64,000 nucleotides of DNA from Periplaneta americana (taxonomy: Eukaryota > Arthropoda > Insecta > Blattodea > Blattidae), in assembly GCF_040183065.1 (NCBI RefSeq), contig NC_091119.1:62792892-62856891 (forward strand), in the 5' to 3' direction. Positions 32,901 to 44,878 of the stretch are shown here, piece by piece; positions within the stretch are counted from its first letter, which is position 1, and each line of letters begins with the position of its first letter. The notes under the pieces are model-generated. The model saw nothing but the letters and a program-made list of their open reading frames with translations. It was not told where the DNA came from and searched no databases. A program made the position numbers and the translations under genes.

Positions 32901-35890
32901 CCTCCTTTAATGTTTTATAAGTTATTTCTATGCTGTAAAGGTGAAAAATGATGGTGATGTAAAGTCGTTATTGCTTTGCAATGGCGTCGGGTACCTATCT
33001 TATAATTCAATGTTTAATGTGAACTGTGTATTGGACTATCAAAGTCTTGTAAAAAAGTTTCCCACCCTATCTGTCAATTGAAATCGAGTATGATATAGAA
33101 AGTTGAAGACAGAATGTCTACTTGGTCTACGGTTTTAGCCGATAAGGAAAGGAAAGTCGCGTTGTTCCAAGAGACTACACAAAAACAGGTTTTACTTGCG
33201 CCTTACAGTTTGTATTGACACCTAATTTTAGTATCAAAGTTTTCCTTTACAGTACCTGATGATTTTGGAAGATTCCCATGCCACGATGAAACCTGGGAGT
33301 AGTTTCAAAACGTCGATGAAATTGAATATAAACACACGACTTCGACAAAACTCAAAATCTTCCTCGCCGTAACCGGATCACAGTGAAAGAATTGCGAGGC
33401 GTATTTTGACCGATTTACTTCGCCCTAAATTTATGAAGAAACAACTCTCTCGTAAGTCATGTGGTAACGCAGCAAAGAAATAATTAAGCCTAGCACACGA
33501 TAAAAAATAAATAATTATGTAATGATCGCATTTCTTTGCTTCTTGGCAGCCTAGCAACTTGGGACTTGGGAGCGAAAATACAGCAGAACCAATCACTTCC
33601 ATACGGGAACAAATAAACTAGCTAATCTAGCAGCAGTGTAACAGAAGGGGGGGGGGTCGCTTATCTTGCTTCCCCCAGTCTGCCTCTATGTATATCGAAT
33701 GTTATCGCTACGTATTCTGATAATTTTTACCCACACTGACGTACTGTGTACAAGCGCTATTACTATATGTCTGCATAGGTTTTTATCTTAAGTCGGCTGC
33801 TGTGATAATCGGACAAAGAAGAGGGGATGGGAAGCCTGGAGGTGTGGTTGATAATTGTTCCCTTCAGTTCATGCTTCGTGTTCAAGAGTCAAGAGTTGTG
33901 AGTTGTGCTGGCCGCGTGGAACGTCTGCGAGGCAACAGGTAGGATTTTGTTGTGTGATATCGGGACCGCCACGTCGACGTCGGTCGTATGCAAATAATTG
34001 CTTCCAAACCACCTACAAGTTCTTTGTAATATATCGCACAATGTCTGAAGGTCTTCCACGTGTCAGCTATTAGTCAGGGCACAAGGTGGACGTTCCAGAA
34101 AAAGGACAGCAACTTAGTCATATTCAGAACGTTTACTTTCGAAAATAATTCGCTTGTGTGAAAATAAACGTTTTGGATTATTGCAGTGCCTCCTGTAGAC
34201 AAAAATGTGTAGGCTTTTCAAGTGTACAAATTGAAGTGAAATTTTGGTTAGAAATGCTAAACATTTACTTCCCAGCAATGTGATACAAACTACGATATAT
34301 CAGCTTCCGGCTTAGGCTATATATATAGTTGATGAAATAGTTATTAGCTTTATTTACATAACTGTATGTCGAAATCTGTTTCAACGCATTACTCAAACAT
34401 CTAGATTCTAGAATACATACCATTTCGAAAACGTATGCAAACCATTTATATTGAATGTAATATCATGCTAGAAATCCTGCGTAATAAAGCGAAATATGCA
34501 ATAACATATTCTCATCGCCCTTTCTCCTAAAATATGCTAGACATGCACAAAAATCATAACATTATTCACAGTCGGTTCATTAATACTGATAGATATTGCT
34601 AGTAAATGTTTTCAACTAGATACATACATTATCTAGGCCCTATTCCTACACACAACATATTAGGTATATAAAGTGCAGTGGATGTATAATTTCATTTAAA
34701 TTATTTATTTAAACTGTTCACAAATTGAATACACGCTGGTAGAATGTTGTTTTCTTGTTTCACATTTGTTTTATTTGCACTACAGATTTGAAAAGTTAAG
34801 TCACTGAAGCGACGGAAACTTTGAACTGCGCCTTACACTGAAATCCTCGTAAAGCTGGCTGCCAACGCGAACCGCAGAAATGTCTTGCCACATTGAACAC
34901 AATCTCGCAGCGATTCCGTTCATAAAGCACCGATACTCGTTACATTTTGTGCGACAAATCTGGAAGGCAGGTAATATAAATTGCCTGACCGGAGCCGAGA
35001 TTAATACAGCCTTCCTTCAAACATATTGAAACTGTATACACATAAAACTGCCACGTGGTATAGATACTACGTTTTATCATCACGAATTACTGATAAACGT
35101 TTACGATTACTTATCAGCACAGGAAATGTAATACAGCGCCATAACACACACGCATGTACAAAAAGAGAATTTTTATGATTTGCCGAGATAAAGGCTAGAG
35201 AGTTTTCCATTAAATGCCATAACCTTACTCACATAACAGCACATGGTTAATCAGACTGTTTTATCACGAAACCGATAACAAGTTGCACTTACCGAATGCT
35301 CACAGATAATCCAGCCTCGAAGAAGTCATTCCAAGAAAGCAGCTGGCCGCATGCGCTGTGATTCGTCCGCTGATGACGGTGATAACTGTGGTCGCTCTTA
35401 TCACCAGTATATAGGCGTATGTATTTTTTGCGAGTGACACACGGGGGATGAACTCGGCTATGGTCGGTGGTGCCGCGAAGCTAAGCGTGCACGACTTTCA
35501 GCCGGAATGGTAATGCTATGCCAGACTACTTGACTAGCTCAATGCTGGGTGTATGTGTGAGTATGGAAGGAGGGGGGAGCTAGATCTCGCGGCGGGGAAC
35601 GGGGGTGGGGGTGCATAACGAAAGGAGAGCAAACACGCCACAACTATTTATGCCAACTTTAATTTTTAATACTCTATCATTTTGAAAACGAAATACATTT
35701 ATGGAAATTCTGCAGCAGTGAAGTAGGACTATATCGAGTCGTGCAAGCATTTCCACAGATTTGACAATAAAATAAAGTAACAAATGCCTATGGGCATGAC
35801 TGGCTAAAGCGAACAACGTAGATAGACGGGTGTGTTCAGGAGTCGTCACGTTCATATTGTCGATTCCAAGTAAAATCCCGTTTTCATTTG
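32901..35890. other. Long stretch without recognised genes, with one possible promoter
   Basis: No coding motif found. A GC-richer patch at 33790-33960 contains TTCAGTTC (arthropod initiator-like) with AGTTG 28 bases after the A, and CAACAGGTAGGA, which resembles a splice donor. The AGTTG is one base out of the usual DPE position. This could be a 5' untranslated exon but the evidence is weak. A run of ten G lies near 33645. Frames at 33378-33602 (-), 33855-34073 (+) and 35580-35855 (-) have no motif. Confidence 0.3.
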
Positions 35891-35895
35891 AAATA

Positions 35896-36100
35896 CGAGG
35901 GAGAGTCGAAAAGTAACCTTAATAATTGTTTTATTAATTGAATATGTACAATAAGACTACAAACAATCACTTTTCAACATAGTCCCCACTACGTTCAATG
36001 TAAGTGTTCCTGTTATACTGTGTTGAAAAGTGTTTGTAATCTTATTGTACATATTCAATTAATAAAATATTTATTAAGTTTACTTTTTAACGCTCCCTCT
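35896..36100. mobile_element. 205-bp mariner-type foldback
   Basis: Left arm CGAGGGAGAGTCGAAAAGTA and right arm TACTTTTTAACGCTCCCTCT pair along nearly their whole length, including TTGAATATGTACAATAAGAC and its inverse. TA flanks both ends (35894-35895 and 36101-36102). The terminus resembles insect mariner ends (GAG-GGT-GAGTCGAAAAGTAAC type). Confidence 0.9.
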
Positions 36101-36104
36101 TATA

Positions 36105-36564
36105 TTTAAAACTCTTGATATCATGTTTCTGTGAACGTGTCATCACATCCTTAAGTCAAACTGAAAAGAATGCTTCAACTCTCGGCGTACAGATTAGGCA
36201 TACATAATGCAAGGTCAAAGTATTCAATACATGAACTTTTCAGTGTTTCATGAATTTAATTTATCACAAGCCGATTCTACACAATGTCAAATACACATAA
36301 ATTTGTCAGTTAGTAGCACACATACTCGTAAATCAGAAAAACTGTTCCACAAAATTGCTTTCACATTTGTATTTCAATTGATTGCGTTGTTGCGTTCCAC
36401 AACAGTATACTGCGATATAAAGGTAGTAAGCGTTGGCGTCATTTTAGTTTTTGCTGGAGAGGGAGAGCAACATTTTTTTTTTTAAGAATATAACTTACAG
36501 GGTATATTGCGTGTCGTACTCGCTCCCTATTTCCTCGGAAATGAAGCATTTTTCATACCATAAA
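36105..36564. other. No recognised gene
   Basis: Nothing assignable. The plus frame at 36207-36485 has no motif. Confidence 0.4.
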
Positions 36565-38268
36565 GTGGGGTCAACTTGACCATAAACAAAGGGATTTAAA
36601 TCGTATCATATGCACTAAACCAGAGCCATCTTCAGTTACAAACCGGAGCATGGGTAGATTTGGCAACGCTGAGTGGAGGCGGGCGGAGGCGAAATAAAGG
36701 CATGACGTTTGACGTTTCAGTGCTTTGATTTCGTTGTCACATGTATATTTGCGACATTAATTGATACAAAACTAAGTGCATATGATCAAGATTCAGTGTA
36801 GTGATGTACGTAATTTATTACGGAATCCGAAATGGTATTTTATTTGAGTTTCAGAATACCGCGTAAGTACTTGCATACAACCACTTATAACTTAAAAAAT
36901 TAAAAGCATACGTGTTTTTTATTGATGGTACAAGGGAAAATAAATAAATACTTAAAGAAATGTTACTTGTACCAAAAATAAATAAAATAACGATGTCCTT
37001 TCGCAATACCCTATTCCAATCAATTAACCATTATGTGGCTAGTAAATTGACAATGATTTGCCCCTTTATGTTGTTTCACCTCTGACGTGAAAGGTCTAGG
37101 ATATCATATAGGCCTAATTTTAATTTCATGTGATTATCTGTTGTGCTTTTCTATAAATATTTCAGATGCCCAGGAAGCCAGTTTTAGTTTGAACCTCGCC
37201 AGTCACCATAACAATACTGTTATCCTAAATTATTTGTTATAATTTTTTTAATATAATTTTACATAAATATAGGCCCAACTACAGAAAACAAGCTAAGAAT
37301 GTAAACTATGCAAATAAAATAAAAATGTAAACAAAAGAAACTATTGATATATTATAATAAAGTATGAGGATGTAAAATAAATACAGTTAGGCCAAGCATA
37401 AAGATCTATGAGAAAATGAAGAAACATGCCTTCAACATAATACGTAACAAAACACATCATTATCTATTAAGTATGTGCCAATTAGCGTAAACTCAGTGAA
37501 CTTTAAATCCAGTAAATACGAAGTGAAAAGAAACATGTTTACAACTAATTTATTACAAAGAAATAATATTAATAAATAAACCTTGAAAACCAAAAAGTGA
37601 GAGTATGCATCTACAAATTATAGGTAGTTCTGATGTATAGCAGGCATTCCGAATCTTCAACAAAACTGCAACATTTCTGGGATCACAAAACAGCTGTTTA
37701 CAATGAACTTGAAAATCAACGGCGTAACTTTACTGATGCAGCAGGCGAGACCCAATAATTTGGCTAGAATACTGATACACCACAAACCACAAGTAAGACT
37801 ATAAACATGTAGTTTATACAATATTTAATATTTAGAAGAATTGTCAATCACTTTGTCATTAATAATAACCGTAAAAATTGCTAAAGACTGCAGCCATAGT
37901 TTAATTTATTGTATTGCTTTTATCGCCAACACGCACTTAGTTTATTATATATCAACAATCAACGTTTGGTACTACCGCGAACATAATTCCATCGGCACAC
38001 ACTTATATTGTAACATTAATTTACATTGAAAATCGGAATTAACACAAACACATGTTCTGGAAAGTAGGCCTCCGCTTGACAGTTAATTACAGCGTTGCCG
38101 ACGTATGGCTGCGGCTTGTAACTGAAGAAGGGTCTGACTAAAGATAGGTTTAAAGGTACCGGTAATTATTTTTCTCCATTTTTTTAGTTTTTTTTTTATT
38201 TAAGTCACAAAATGGAACTGAGATCATAATTTATTTTTTCTTTTCTTTTCTCGTCAAGTTTACCCCAC
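36565..38268. mobile_element. Outer TIR element, probably Tc1/mariner MITE, split by a second element
   Basis: The left end GTGGGGTCAACTTGACC and inverse of the right end GTCAAGTTTACCCCAC are inverted repeats 1.7 kb apart. Subtracting the inner element at 36621-38136 leaves about 190 bp, a normal MITE length. TA lies within 2 bp of both ends. Confidence 0.7.
36621..38136. mobile_element. Inner TIR element, 1516 bp
   Basis: The left end begins CAGAGCCATCTTCAGTTACA and contains TTGGCAACGCTG; the right end carries CAGCGTTGCCGACGTATGGC and ends CTTGTAACTGAAGAAGGGTCTG. Inverted repeat is about 45 bp. Flanking ACTAAAC and ACTAAAG suggest a 7-bp duplication with one mismatch. No coding motif was read inside. 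Termini starting CAG favour hAT-like, but the 7-bp flank is ambiguous. Confidence 0.8.
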
Positions 38269-38695
38269 ATACAGTACATTTCCAGCTTCCACACATAGGC
38301 CTAGTTTTAACTTCTTATCCTACTTATACGATAAATAATTGACATTCATTTGTTGTAGGTGCGAACAAATGAACATAAACAATTTTATTTATAAAAATTT
38401 AATTCAAATTAACAAAATAAATATAGACTAGCACTTCTTTTATTTGAAATAGGTAACTACCACTATGTAGCAAACAGTAACACTCAAGTTTCATTTCAAT
38501 AAAGTCATTAACTAGCTTGATTTTTATTTCTTAAGCGTTCTAAATGTGGGATATTTTAATATTAAAAGCACAATTCTAATTTTTTCCTTTAGTAGTATTA
38601 CTCAATTATTAATTTGTATTAATCTTCGACAAATCCCCCAAATGATGTCTCTGATGATAAGTAGGCCTACATATAACAGAATCGAGGAAAAGTTA
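38269..38695. other. No recognised gene
   Basis: Nothing assignable. Confidence 0.4.
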
Positions 38696-38697
38696 AA

Positions 38698-38764
38698 AAA
38701 GAGAGAGAGAGAGTGTGTGTGTGTGTGTGTATGTGCGCGCGCGTGTGTGCGTGCGTGTGTCTGT
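38698..38764 (+). repeat. (GA)n(GT)n microsatellite
   Basis: A GA run passes into GT repeats with CG interruptions. It produces the low-complexity frames at 38546-38803 and 38602-38799. Confidence 0.95.
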
Positions 38765-38994
38765 CTAGTATGTTCTGTTTCCGAGATTCTATTACGCACT
38801 TAACACATATATGTATTGCACAGTGATATTTTTAAAATTGCAAACACTGTATTATTTTTACGATACTTTTTACGTATTGTTTTATTCTAAGCCAAAAGTT
38901 AATTAAGTAATCCCAAGAATAGCGTTCTTTAATGTTTCGCCATTCAAGATAGTTTATTTTCATAAAAACATTAGTAAAAGTTGGTGTTATAGTA

Positions 38995-40984
38995 CAGGGA
39001 CATCACTTTATTTTTACCAACATTTTTAACATTAACCTGGCTATACTCGGAAACACAGTTAACCCGCTTCCATTACAGGAGTTTGGTGTTACTAGTGCAA
39101 CATGTAAACAAATCATTTTACTAGTTATAGGAGGAGAGAAAAGTAGTGTATCCATTTATGTTACAGGGAAATACGGTGTTACCATTTTCAGTTTCATCAT
39201 TACTTTTACGGTATTTTATCAAAATACAGTAGAGTAGTAACAATTTTTTTCACAAATTCAACTCTTCAGGAATTTGTATTCATTATGTAATGTCTACTTT
39301 ATTCAGCATATTACCGCTGTTAACATACAATTTAGAGAGTCATTTAAATTGCGGGGGTTAGAAGCAAAGAGATGTAAGTGAACTTAAGTTACTTTTGAGA
39401 AAATGGGGTTCAAAGTATTTAAGCTTTCGAAAAATCGGTGAAATTTTTAATTTAAATTTTAACGTGTGATGTGGTTAAAAGATATATCCTTTTGCCGCTA
39501 AAATTTTATATGCTTTAGCTTACCCTGGATGCACTTAACTCATGTTATTAGAAATGTCACTTGCATCCCTTTGCTTCTAGCTACCTCAATTCAAAATAAA
39601 CTAATCTGAATTTTTAAACAAGTTGTTGAAAATGGTTGCCGTTCGTTACAATGCAGGCTTCAATTCTTTTACGTATATTATTAAAAACATTTTGAAGCAT
39701 ATTCTCTGAAATTTAATTTATCGTTTCTTGAATGTAATATTTTAGTTCTTGTACCGTTGCCGAATGCTTAGCAAACACATCTGTTTTACAGCAACCCCAC
39801 AAAAAATAATCCAAAGGACTCAAATCGGGCGACCTGAGGGGCCATAATCCTCCGCTTATTAATCTTATGTCATAGAATGCTTTCAAGAGGTTTATTGTAC
39901 TGCCAACAGTATGTGCAGTAGCACCATCTTATTGGAAATATCCCTCTTGTAATTCATCATCATGGACTTCTAAGAATTTTTTAAACAATTGTTCTCAGTA
40001 TACAGTACATTTACAGTTTCATCAAAAATATTGGTCCTATGATCCTTCTTCGTGACATGACAGCCCAGACTCCAATTTTCTCTGCGTGCAAGGGTGTTTC
40101 AATAAATTCATACGGATTGTTTGTACTCAATATCCGGAAATTTTTACTGTTGACATACCCAGAGGGATGAAACCATGTTTCATCTGTATAAAAGGTTAGG
40201 TTTAGGATTTAGTTTGTTATCTGTTGCTGGAACCAATGACAGTATTGAAGTCTTGCTGTGAAGTCAGGAGGTTTAAGCTCTGAACTACGAATACTTTGTA
40301 TGGGAACATTCCTAATATCTTTCCGAGCATTTTGTGAGGACTTCCGTAAGAAATCCCAATTTCTACAGCTAGCTTCTTGACCGGCTTATTAGGACTCCGC
40401 TGCATCCTTTCTCCAGCATCTTCTGTCACCTTTGTTGGCCGTCTTGCACTTTTCTTCCTTTCTACATACCCTGTTACTCTAAATTTATCTACCAGATTAA
40501 TGACATTTCTACGAAAATATTCCGTAATGACATAATCAGGAAACCGTGGAGAAAACCGTTGTTCACATTCGGTTATATTGCAATTCCAGTTTCCATCATC
40601 GTCCTTCATACCTAGAAACAGTAAAACAAAACTTTCGATTAAATAATGTTGTCAAGTACCGTACCATTTTATACGTTCGGTAACTCTAATCTTCGCTTGT
40701 GCTCAGTTCACACATATAAAGTTATTCAGTCATGCTACACACCGTACCTGTGCGAAAATAATAAGCGTCAATAATTATAGCCTCTTTCTTCTATAGAAAA
40801 CGCAACAATATTAATTCTGAAACACACTATACTCTGTACTGTTTACTTCACTGCTAACAGACTTCGAATGCAACAGCGGCCTTAAGTTTGTGTGACTGAC
40901 GGCATTAGTGAAAGGGGTGGGAGTCAAGTACACTCAGAAACGCAGGTACAATAAAAATTCAAGTAAAAATAAAGTGATATCCCG
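38995..40984 (-). mobile_element. mariner-like transposon, 1990 bp, inactive
   Basis: The left end CAGGGACATCACTTTATTTTT and inverse of the right end AAAAATAAAGTGATATCCCG are inverted repeats. TA flanks both ends (38993-38994 and 40985-40986). A broken transposase is on the minus strand. A shortened relative lies at 50490-51075. Confidence 0.92.
39590..40609 (-). pseudogene. Broken Tc1/mariner-type transposase
   Basis: The open 130-codon frame (40217-40609) contains LVDKFRVTGYVERKKSARRP, TKVTEDAGERMQRSPNKPVK and LAVEIGISYGSPHKMLGKIL, the double HTH DNA-binding region. After a stop, the minus strand continues with FYTDETWFHPSGYVNSKNFR (about 40190-40130, first catalytic D in TDE), IGVWAVMSRRRIIGPIF (about 40085-40040), a degraded middle, MAPQVARFESFGLFFVGLL (about 39845-39790, the P-x-S-P-D-L-x-x-x-D-Y-F-L-W-G region) and FRECFKMFLIIYVKELKPAL near 39700. 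At least six stops or frameshifts are present. Confidence 0.85.
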
Positions 40985-42375
40985 TACATCCGACACATTA
41001 TAACAACTAAAATGATTGAAAGCGATGATTCTGACATCCGTGGACATGAATACCTACTGAAGATTTAGGGAAAATCAGCTATAATCCATTAGTATTGTTA
41101 TGTCCAGGCTTAGGATCCGGGACACTTTAGCAACCAATGTACGCACAACTTGACTATAGAGTTCCTTGAACATAGTAGACAGACATACTGTGAATGTAAA
41201 CAACGACGATGTCAATGTGCTGTGTTATATTCTACTGTTAATAGTACAATCTAGTGACGGTGGAAAATGAAGTAGCATACATACCTCACAAATTTCATGG
41301 CCCTCGACGACAATAAACAACCATGTACATACTTGAAACTAGTTCGAAAAAAACTGTTCACTATGAATTGGAAATGCACTGTGGTGGCCTGAGTTCGTTT
41401 CGTAGGGAGAGACGGAAGAATACTGTACCTATAGATGGGAATGCTATATCGGTTTTTACGAAATACCGATATTTTCGTTTCGATATATCGATATATCATT
41501 ATCGACATTTTAATTCAATATATCGTATAATATATCGTTTTGTCATAAATTTATCGTTTCTTTTTTGTGGAATTATTATCATTATCAACAACAACATTCA
41601 ACCTAGACAACTCCGATAATTCCCGAGAGATGGCGCTAATGAAGGTGGACAGTTATGGTACATAATTATTGTGCAACCTTGAAATATCCAAAACAATCAA
41701 TACCGTACTCTAATTGGCTGGAATGGAATTCGAAATCAAACAGCAGCACCAAATTCAAAATGCAACGTATGCGAAGTGAGACAGATGGGAGTTTATCTAC
41801 GTATTGCTGTTTTATTATGGTTATTAATGTTCCCCAAGGCATGAGCAACTCCCACCCTCAAAGAGAACAGTCTGACCTCAAAACGGCTATCAAAAATTTA
41901 TTTCTATATTCTGATATGGAAAGAGAAACAAGGACTTTATACCGGTGTGACATTTGTTTACGGCTGTGATTTCTATGCACAACATAGTACTGACATTCTG
42001 CTTTCTTATGTTATCTTTTAGTGCATAAATATTCTATCCCTATCATTATCACCATTGTTGTTTAGAATGTTGGAGTATAACAATAACTTGCAATGGGAAC
42101 TTAAGGCTAATTCACACGGGGATAGTTTACAGGAGTCAAGTGCTTGGAGCAAGTCGACTTTCCTTCAACTTTCCCCGTGTGATATGGTCGAGACAGTCAA
42201 GTTGTGACTTGGCGGTCAAGCAGAATTTGAGTTGACGACCCGTCAACTTTTGTGTCCACTTTCCCGTCACGTGACCAACTTGACTCCACCACTTCCCGCG
42301 TGTGAATGCGAACTTGTAGCAACTTGGCAAGTAGGAAGTTTGTAGTTTTAGGCCTATTGTCGAAGTAAATTAATA

Positions 42376-42582
42376 ATGAGCGCCCCTAAGTTGAATTCCA
42401 ACGATATCGTACAGTTTTTTGAAAGTGTATGAGAAGTATGAACTTGTATGGAATATACGTGACAAAGAATACCTCAATAAAAACAAGCGGGAATTATTAT
42501 TCCAGAAACTAGTCAGTGAACTCATGAAACAAGGTTTCGAAAACATAGACGTAGAAGTGGTTCGAAATTAGTTAAAAACCCT
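42376..42582 (+). pseudogene. Broken MADF-domain protein of a Harbinger element
   Basis: From ATG at 42376 the frame gives MSAPKLNSNDIVQFFESV, then a one-base shift, then YEKYELVWNIRDKEYLNKNK, RELLFQKLVSELMKQG and VEVVRN followed by a stop. Pattern F-x-x-x-Y-x-x-x-x-x-L-W-N..Y-x-N-K..R-x-x-x-x-x-K-L is the MADF fold. One frameshift and one stop break it. It faces the transposase fragment at 42568-42813. Confidence 0.75.
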
Positions 42583-42813
42583 TAAAACAGGACTCATCCT
42601 GAGATGCTTCCTGTATTCTGCAGGATCTTCTTCAGTTAATTCTTTCAACAAGGTATTAGATGCACCGTGCATAATTCTTCTACGAATCCATTTCTTAACC
42701 CATGTTCTCTTTTCCTTTTTTTCAAGAATATTTTGTAATTCATACAATAACAAGGCGCCAATTAGCTGCACACATGCTTTAATATGTGCTGGTGGCATCT
42801 TCAGTTTCACCAA
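42568..42813 (-). pseudogene. N-terminal fragment of a PIF/Harbinger transposase
   Basis: The 81-codon frame contains KKEKRTWVKKWIRRRIMHGA, SNTLLKELTEEDPAEYRKHL and RMSP. R-x-W-V-x-x-W-x-x-R-R-x-x-x-G-A..L-L-x-E-L-x-x-E-D-x-x-x-Y-x-x-x-L-R-M is the conserved opening of insect Harbinger nucleases. The catalytic region is deleted; the frame runs into the MADF remnant. Confidence 0.85.
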
Positions 42814-43049
42814 ACTAAAAATGTCAGTTCACTATTGATTTTTATTAACTATAACAAAATACAAGAATTAAAACACCACTGCGAATACAACATTCAGCGC
42901 GCGCTTTTTTTCAAGCATGGTTTCAAGTTTAATGTCTCCGTGTGATCACAAATATAGCATCAAGTTTAGAGGCTTCGAGCACTTGACTCCTGTAAACTAT
43001 CCCCGTGTGACTCGGGTTTTACTATAGAAGGATTGTATCAAATCAACTG

Positions 43050-43530
43050 TGAAGTTTCTCTGTTCCACGCATCCTTCATCATATGATGACGCAGAATTTC
43101 TGCACGGCAGTATCATATGTACTTCGGTGCATCGTAATAATATGTGATATGCGAAAAATAATCACTTAGTGATTAAAGACGGCGCTTACTCCGACGGATC
43201 CCGGTCACTTAGTCACTCATAACGAGTGCACCTTTGCACATGTATGGAAGTTGTGCCACTGTCATACATCTATGACGCAGTGCCTGAGGGTAGGCCACTA
43301 GAGGGAACCCAAGAGGTGGAACAAACTGAGAGGATTCGATCCGACATTGGCATGGGAATCCGGTGTGGCTTAGTGGATAGAGCGTCAGCATGTAGAATTG
43401 AAAACCCGGGTTCAAATCCCGGTGCCGGAGAGAATTTTTCTCTGTTCCACTCATCCATCATCATATGATGACGCAGAATTTCTGCACGGAAATATCATAT
43501 GTACTTCGGTACATCGTAATAATATATAAC
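43050..43530 (+). mobile_element. SINE family C, tandem dimer
   Basis: The tail block CATGATGACGCAGAATTTCT with TGCACGG occurs at about 43082 and 43462, a period of about 380 bp. Between them lie GGCGCTTACTCCGACGGATC and a tRNA-like head TGGCTTAGTGGATAGAGCG (about 43366) with B box GGGTTCAAATCCC (about 43409). The first unit lacks its head. The same body occurs at 32375-32900 in inverted arrangement. Confidence 0.85.
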
Positions 43531-44249
43531 TGTGAAGTTTCTTAAAACTTGTAACATTCTAAGCACTGTTTACTTACATTTAAAAATTATTACGTTGTTA
43601 GGTAGAAAAGAGCATTATATCTGTGTCTTGGATTGAATCCTATATAAAATTAGAATTGAATCGTTTCCCAATATCAAATACTCACTTAACTCTTTCCCAC
43701 TATGTCATTTAAGCCACCCCTTGCCCCCACCACAATTTTGACTTAGGATAGGACTTACATCATATGGTATTGAAAATGTATTGTTTATTGTTACAATTTT
43801 ATTAGATTGGTGTATACGTTCGTAGCGTTTTTCTGTACTTTAATTCATCTACTATCCATGTTTCCATAGCAACCAAGTATTTATTTACGCTACAAACTTA
43901 TGCACTAATCCAATACAATGCTTTTGACTGTTATGATAATTTCAATGGTAAAAAGGAATATTAAAATTTAAGTAATTTTATTGTAATACAGTAAATGTAC
44001 ATCTGAAAATGCAATTTGATAATTTTCTGCAATATCGATTATCGAAATTAGGTTTGCAATTATTGTAATATCAATATAACGGTATTTAAATTATTTGCTC
44101 CATCACTAACTGTACCTCTGATCACGAACCGGATTGTACACTAACGCACAGTTTAAGAAAGCTCAATGCACCACCTCACTCCATCTATACTCCGTTGTAC
44201 TGTTAACTTCACTTCATTCTTAAGTTGTCTCGGATCCTAAGCCTGGTTA

Positions 44250-44520
44250 GTTCTATAACAGCACTGCTATGAGTTCTGACAATAATCTGTTTTTCTAGCA
44301 ACCAGTCTGCATTATGTAAATCCAACTTATATTAACAATAATGGTAGGTACAACAAGAACACGATGGTAGTATTAATAGCTTACTCGTATCTTATAGCTC
44401 ATAGCTAGTGTTGGTGTTTCTAAGTATATCGCCACCTCCACCGATTTGGGATTGTGTCTAAGAGGCAACGATGAATTGATCGAAACAGAAAAGACTTCAG
44501 AGACGACGTATTTATTCATT
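44250..44520. other. Short spacer, nothing recognised
   Basis: No feature seen. Confidence 0.4.
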
Positions 44521-44521
44521 C

Positions 44522-44529
44522 ATTCCTTC

Positions 44530-44588
<59 letters not shown>

Positions 44589-44604
44589 TATTTATTTATT
44601 TATT
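44522..44604 (+). repeat. (TTTC)n(TTTA)n microsatellite
   Basis: About 17 TTTC units followed by TTTA units. It lies at the 3' end (minus strand) of the CR1-like fragment and may be its tail. Confidence 0.95.
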
Positions 44605-44843
44605 TAATCTGATAGGATTAAGGCCATAAAGCCTTCTCTTCCATCCTACCAGATAGCACAAAAAATACAACAACAAAAAATACAAACATTGATGAAAATA
44701 ATACAAATCAAATTAAACCCCTATAGAGGGTCAACAGAGTCAAAAGAACACTATAGAGCTCTCATCGAGCTAATACAAGAAAAAAAAAAAGAAAGCAAAA
44801 CAAAGATAGCAATAATGATAGTGATAACTAATAATAATAATAA

Positions 44844-44878
<35 letters not shown>

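Larger units (their letters stand above)
42104..43020. mobile_element. PIF/Harbinger deletion derivative, about 917 bp
   Basis: TTCACACGGGGATAGTTTAC followed by AGGAGTCAAGTGCTTGGAGC at the left pairs with the right end GCTTCGAGCACTTGACTCCT, GTAAACTATCCCCGTGTGA. It carries converging remnants of the two proteins of a PIF/Harbinger element: a MADF protein on plus and a transposase N-terminus on minus. The outermost bases and the 3-bp duplication are not resolved. Its start AAGGCTAATTCACA resembles that of 18646. Confidence 0.92.
41431..44108. mobile_element. hAT-like element, 2678 bp, carrying further insertions
   Basis: The left end ATAGATGGGAATGC and right end GCTCCATCACTA form a weak inverted repeat of TAGTGATGG type. 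Flanks ACTGTACCT (41422-41430 and 44109-44117) match over 9 bp; an 8-bp duplication CTGTACCT is the likely true one. Subterminal sequences at both ends are rich in ATATCG (for example near 41478-41530 and 44032-44080). It contains the Harbinger piece 42104-43020 and the SINE cluster 43050-43530. The frames at 41655-41969 and 41323-41619 have no motif. Confidence 0.8.
41104..44246. mobile_element. Outer TIR element of a nested cluster
   Basis: CCAGGCTTAGGATCCGGGAC at the left and its inverse, GTCTCGGATCCTAAGCCTGG, at the right are inverted repeats with one mismatch. Removing the hAT-like element at 41431-44108 leaves about 465 bp. The target duplication and superfamily were not resolved. Confidence 0.7.

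Noticed and set aside
34879..35028. 49-codon frame with a donor-like GTAAT
   Set aside because: No family motif and the donor is weak; too little to call an exon.
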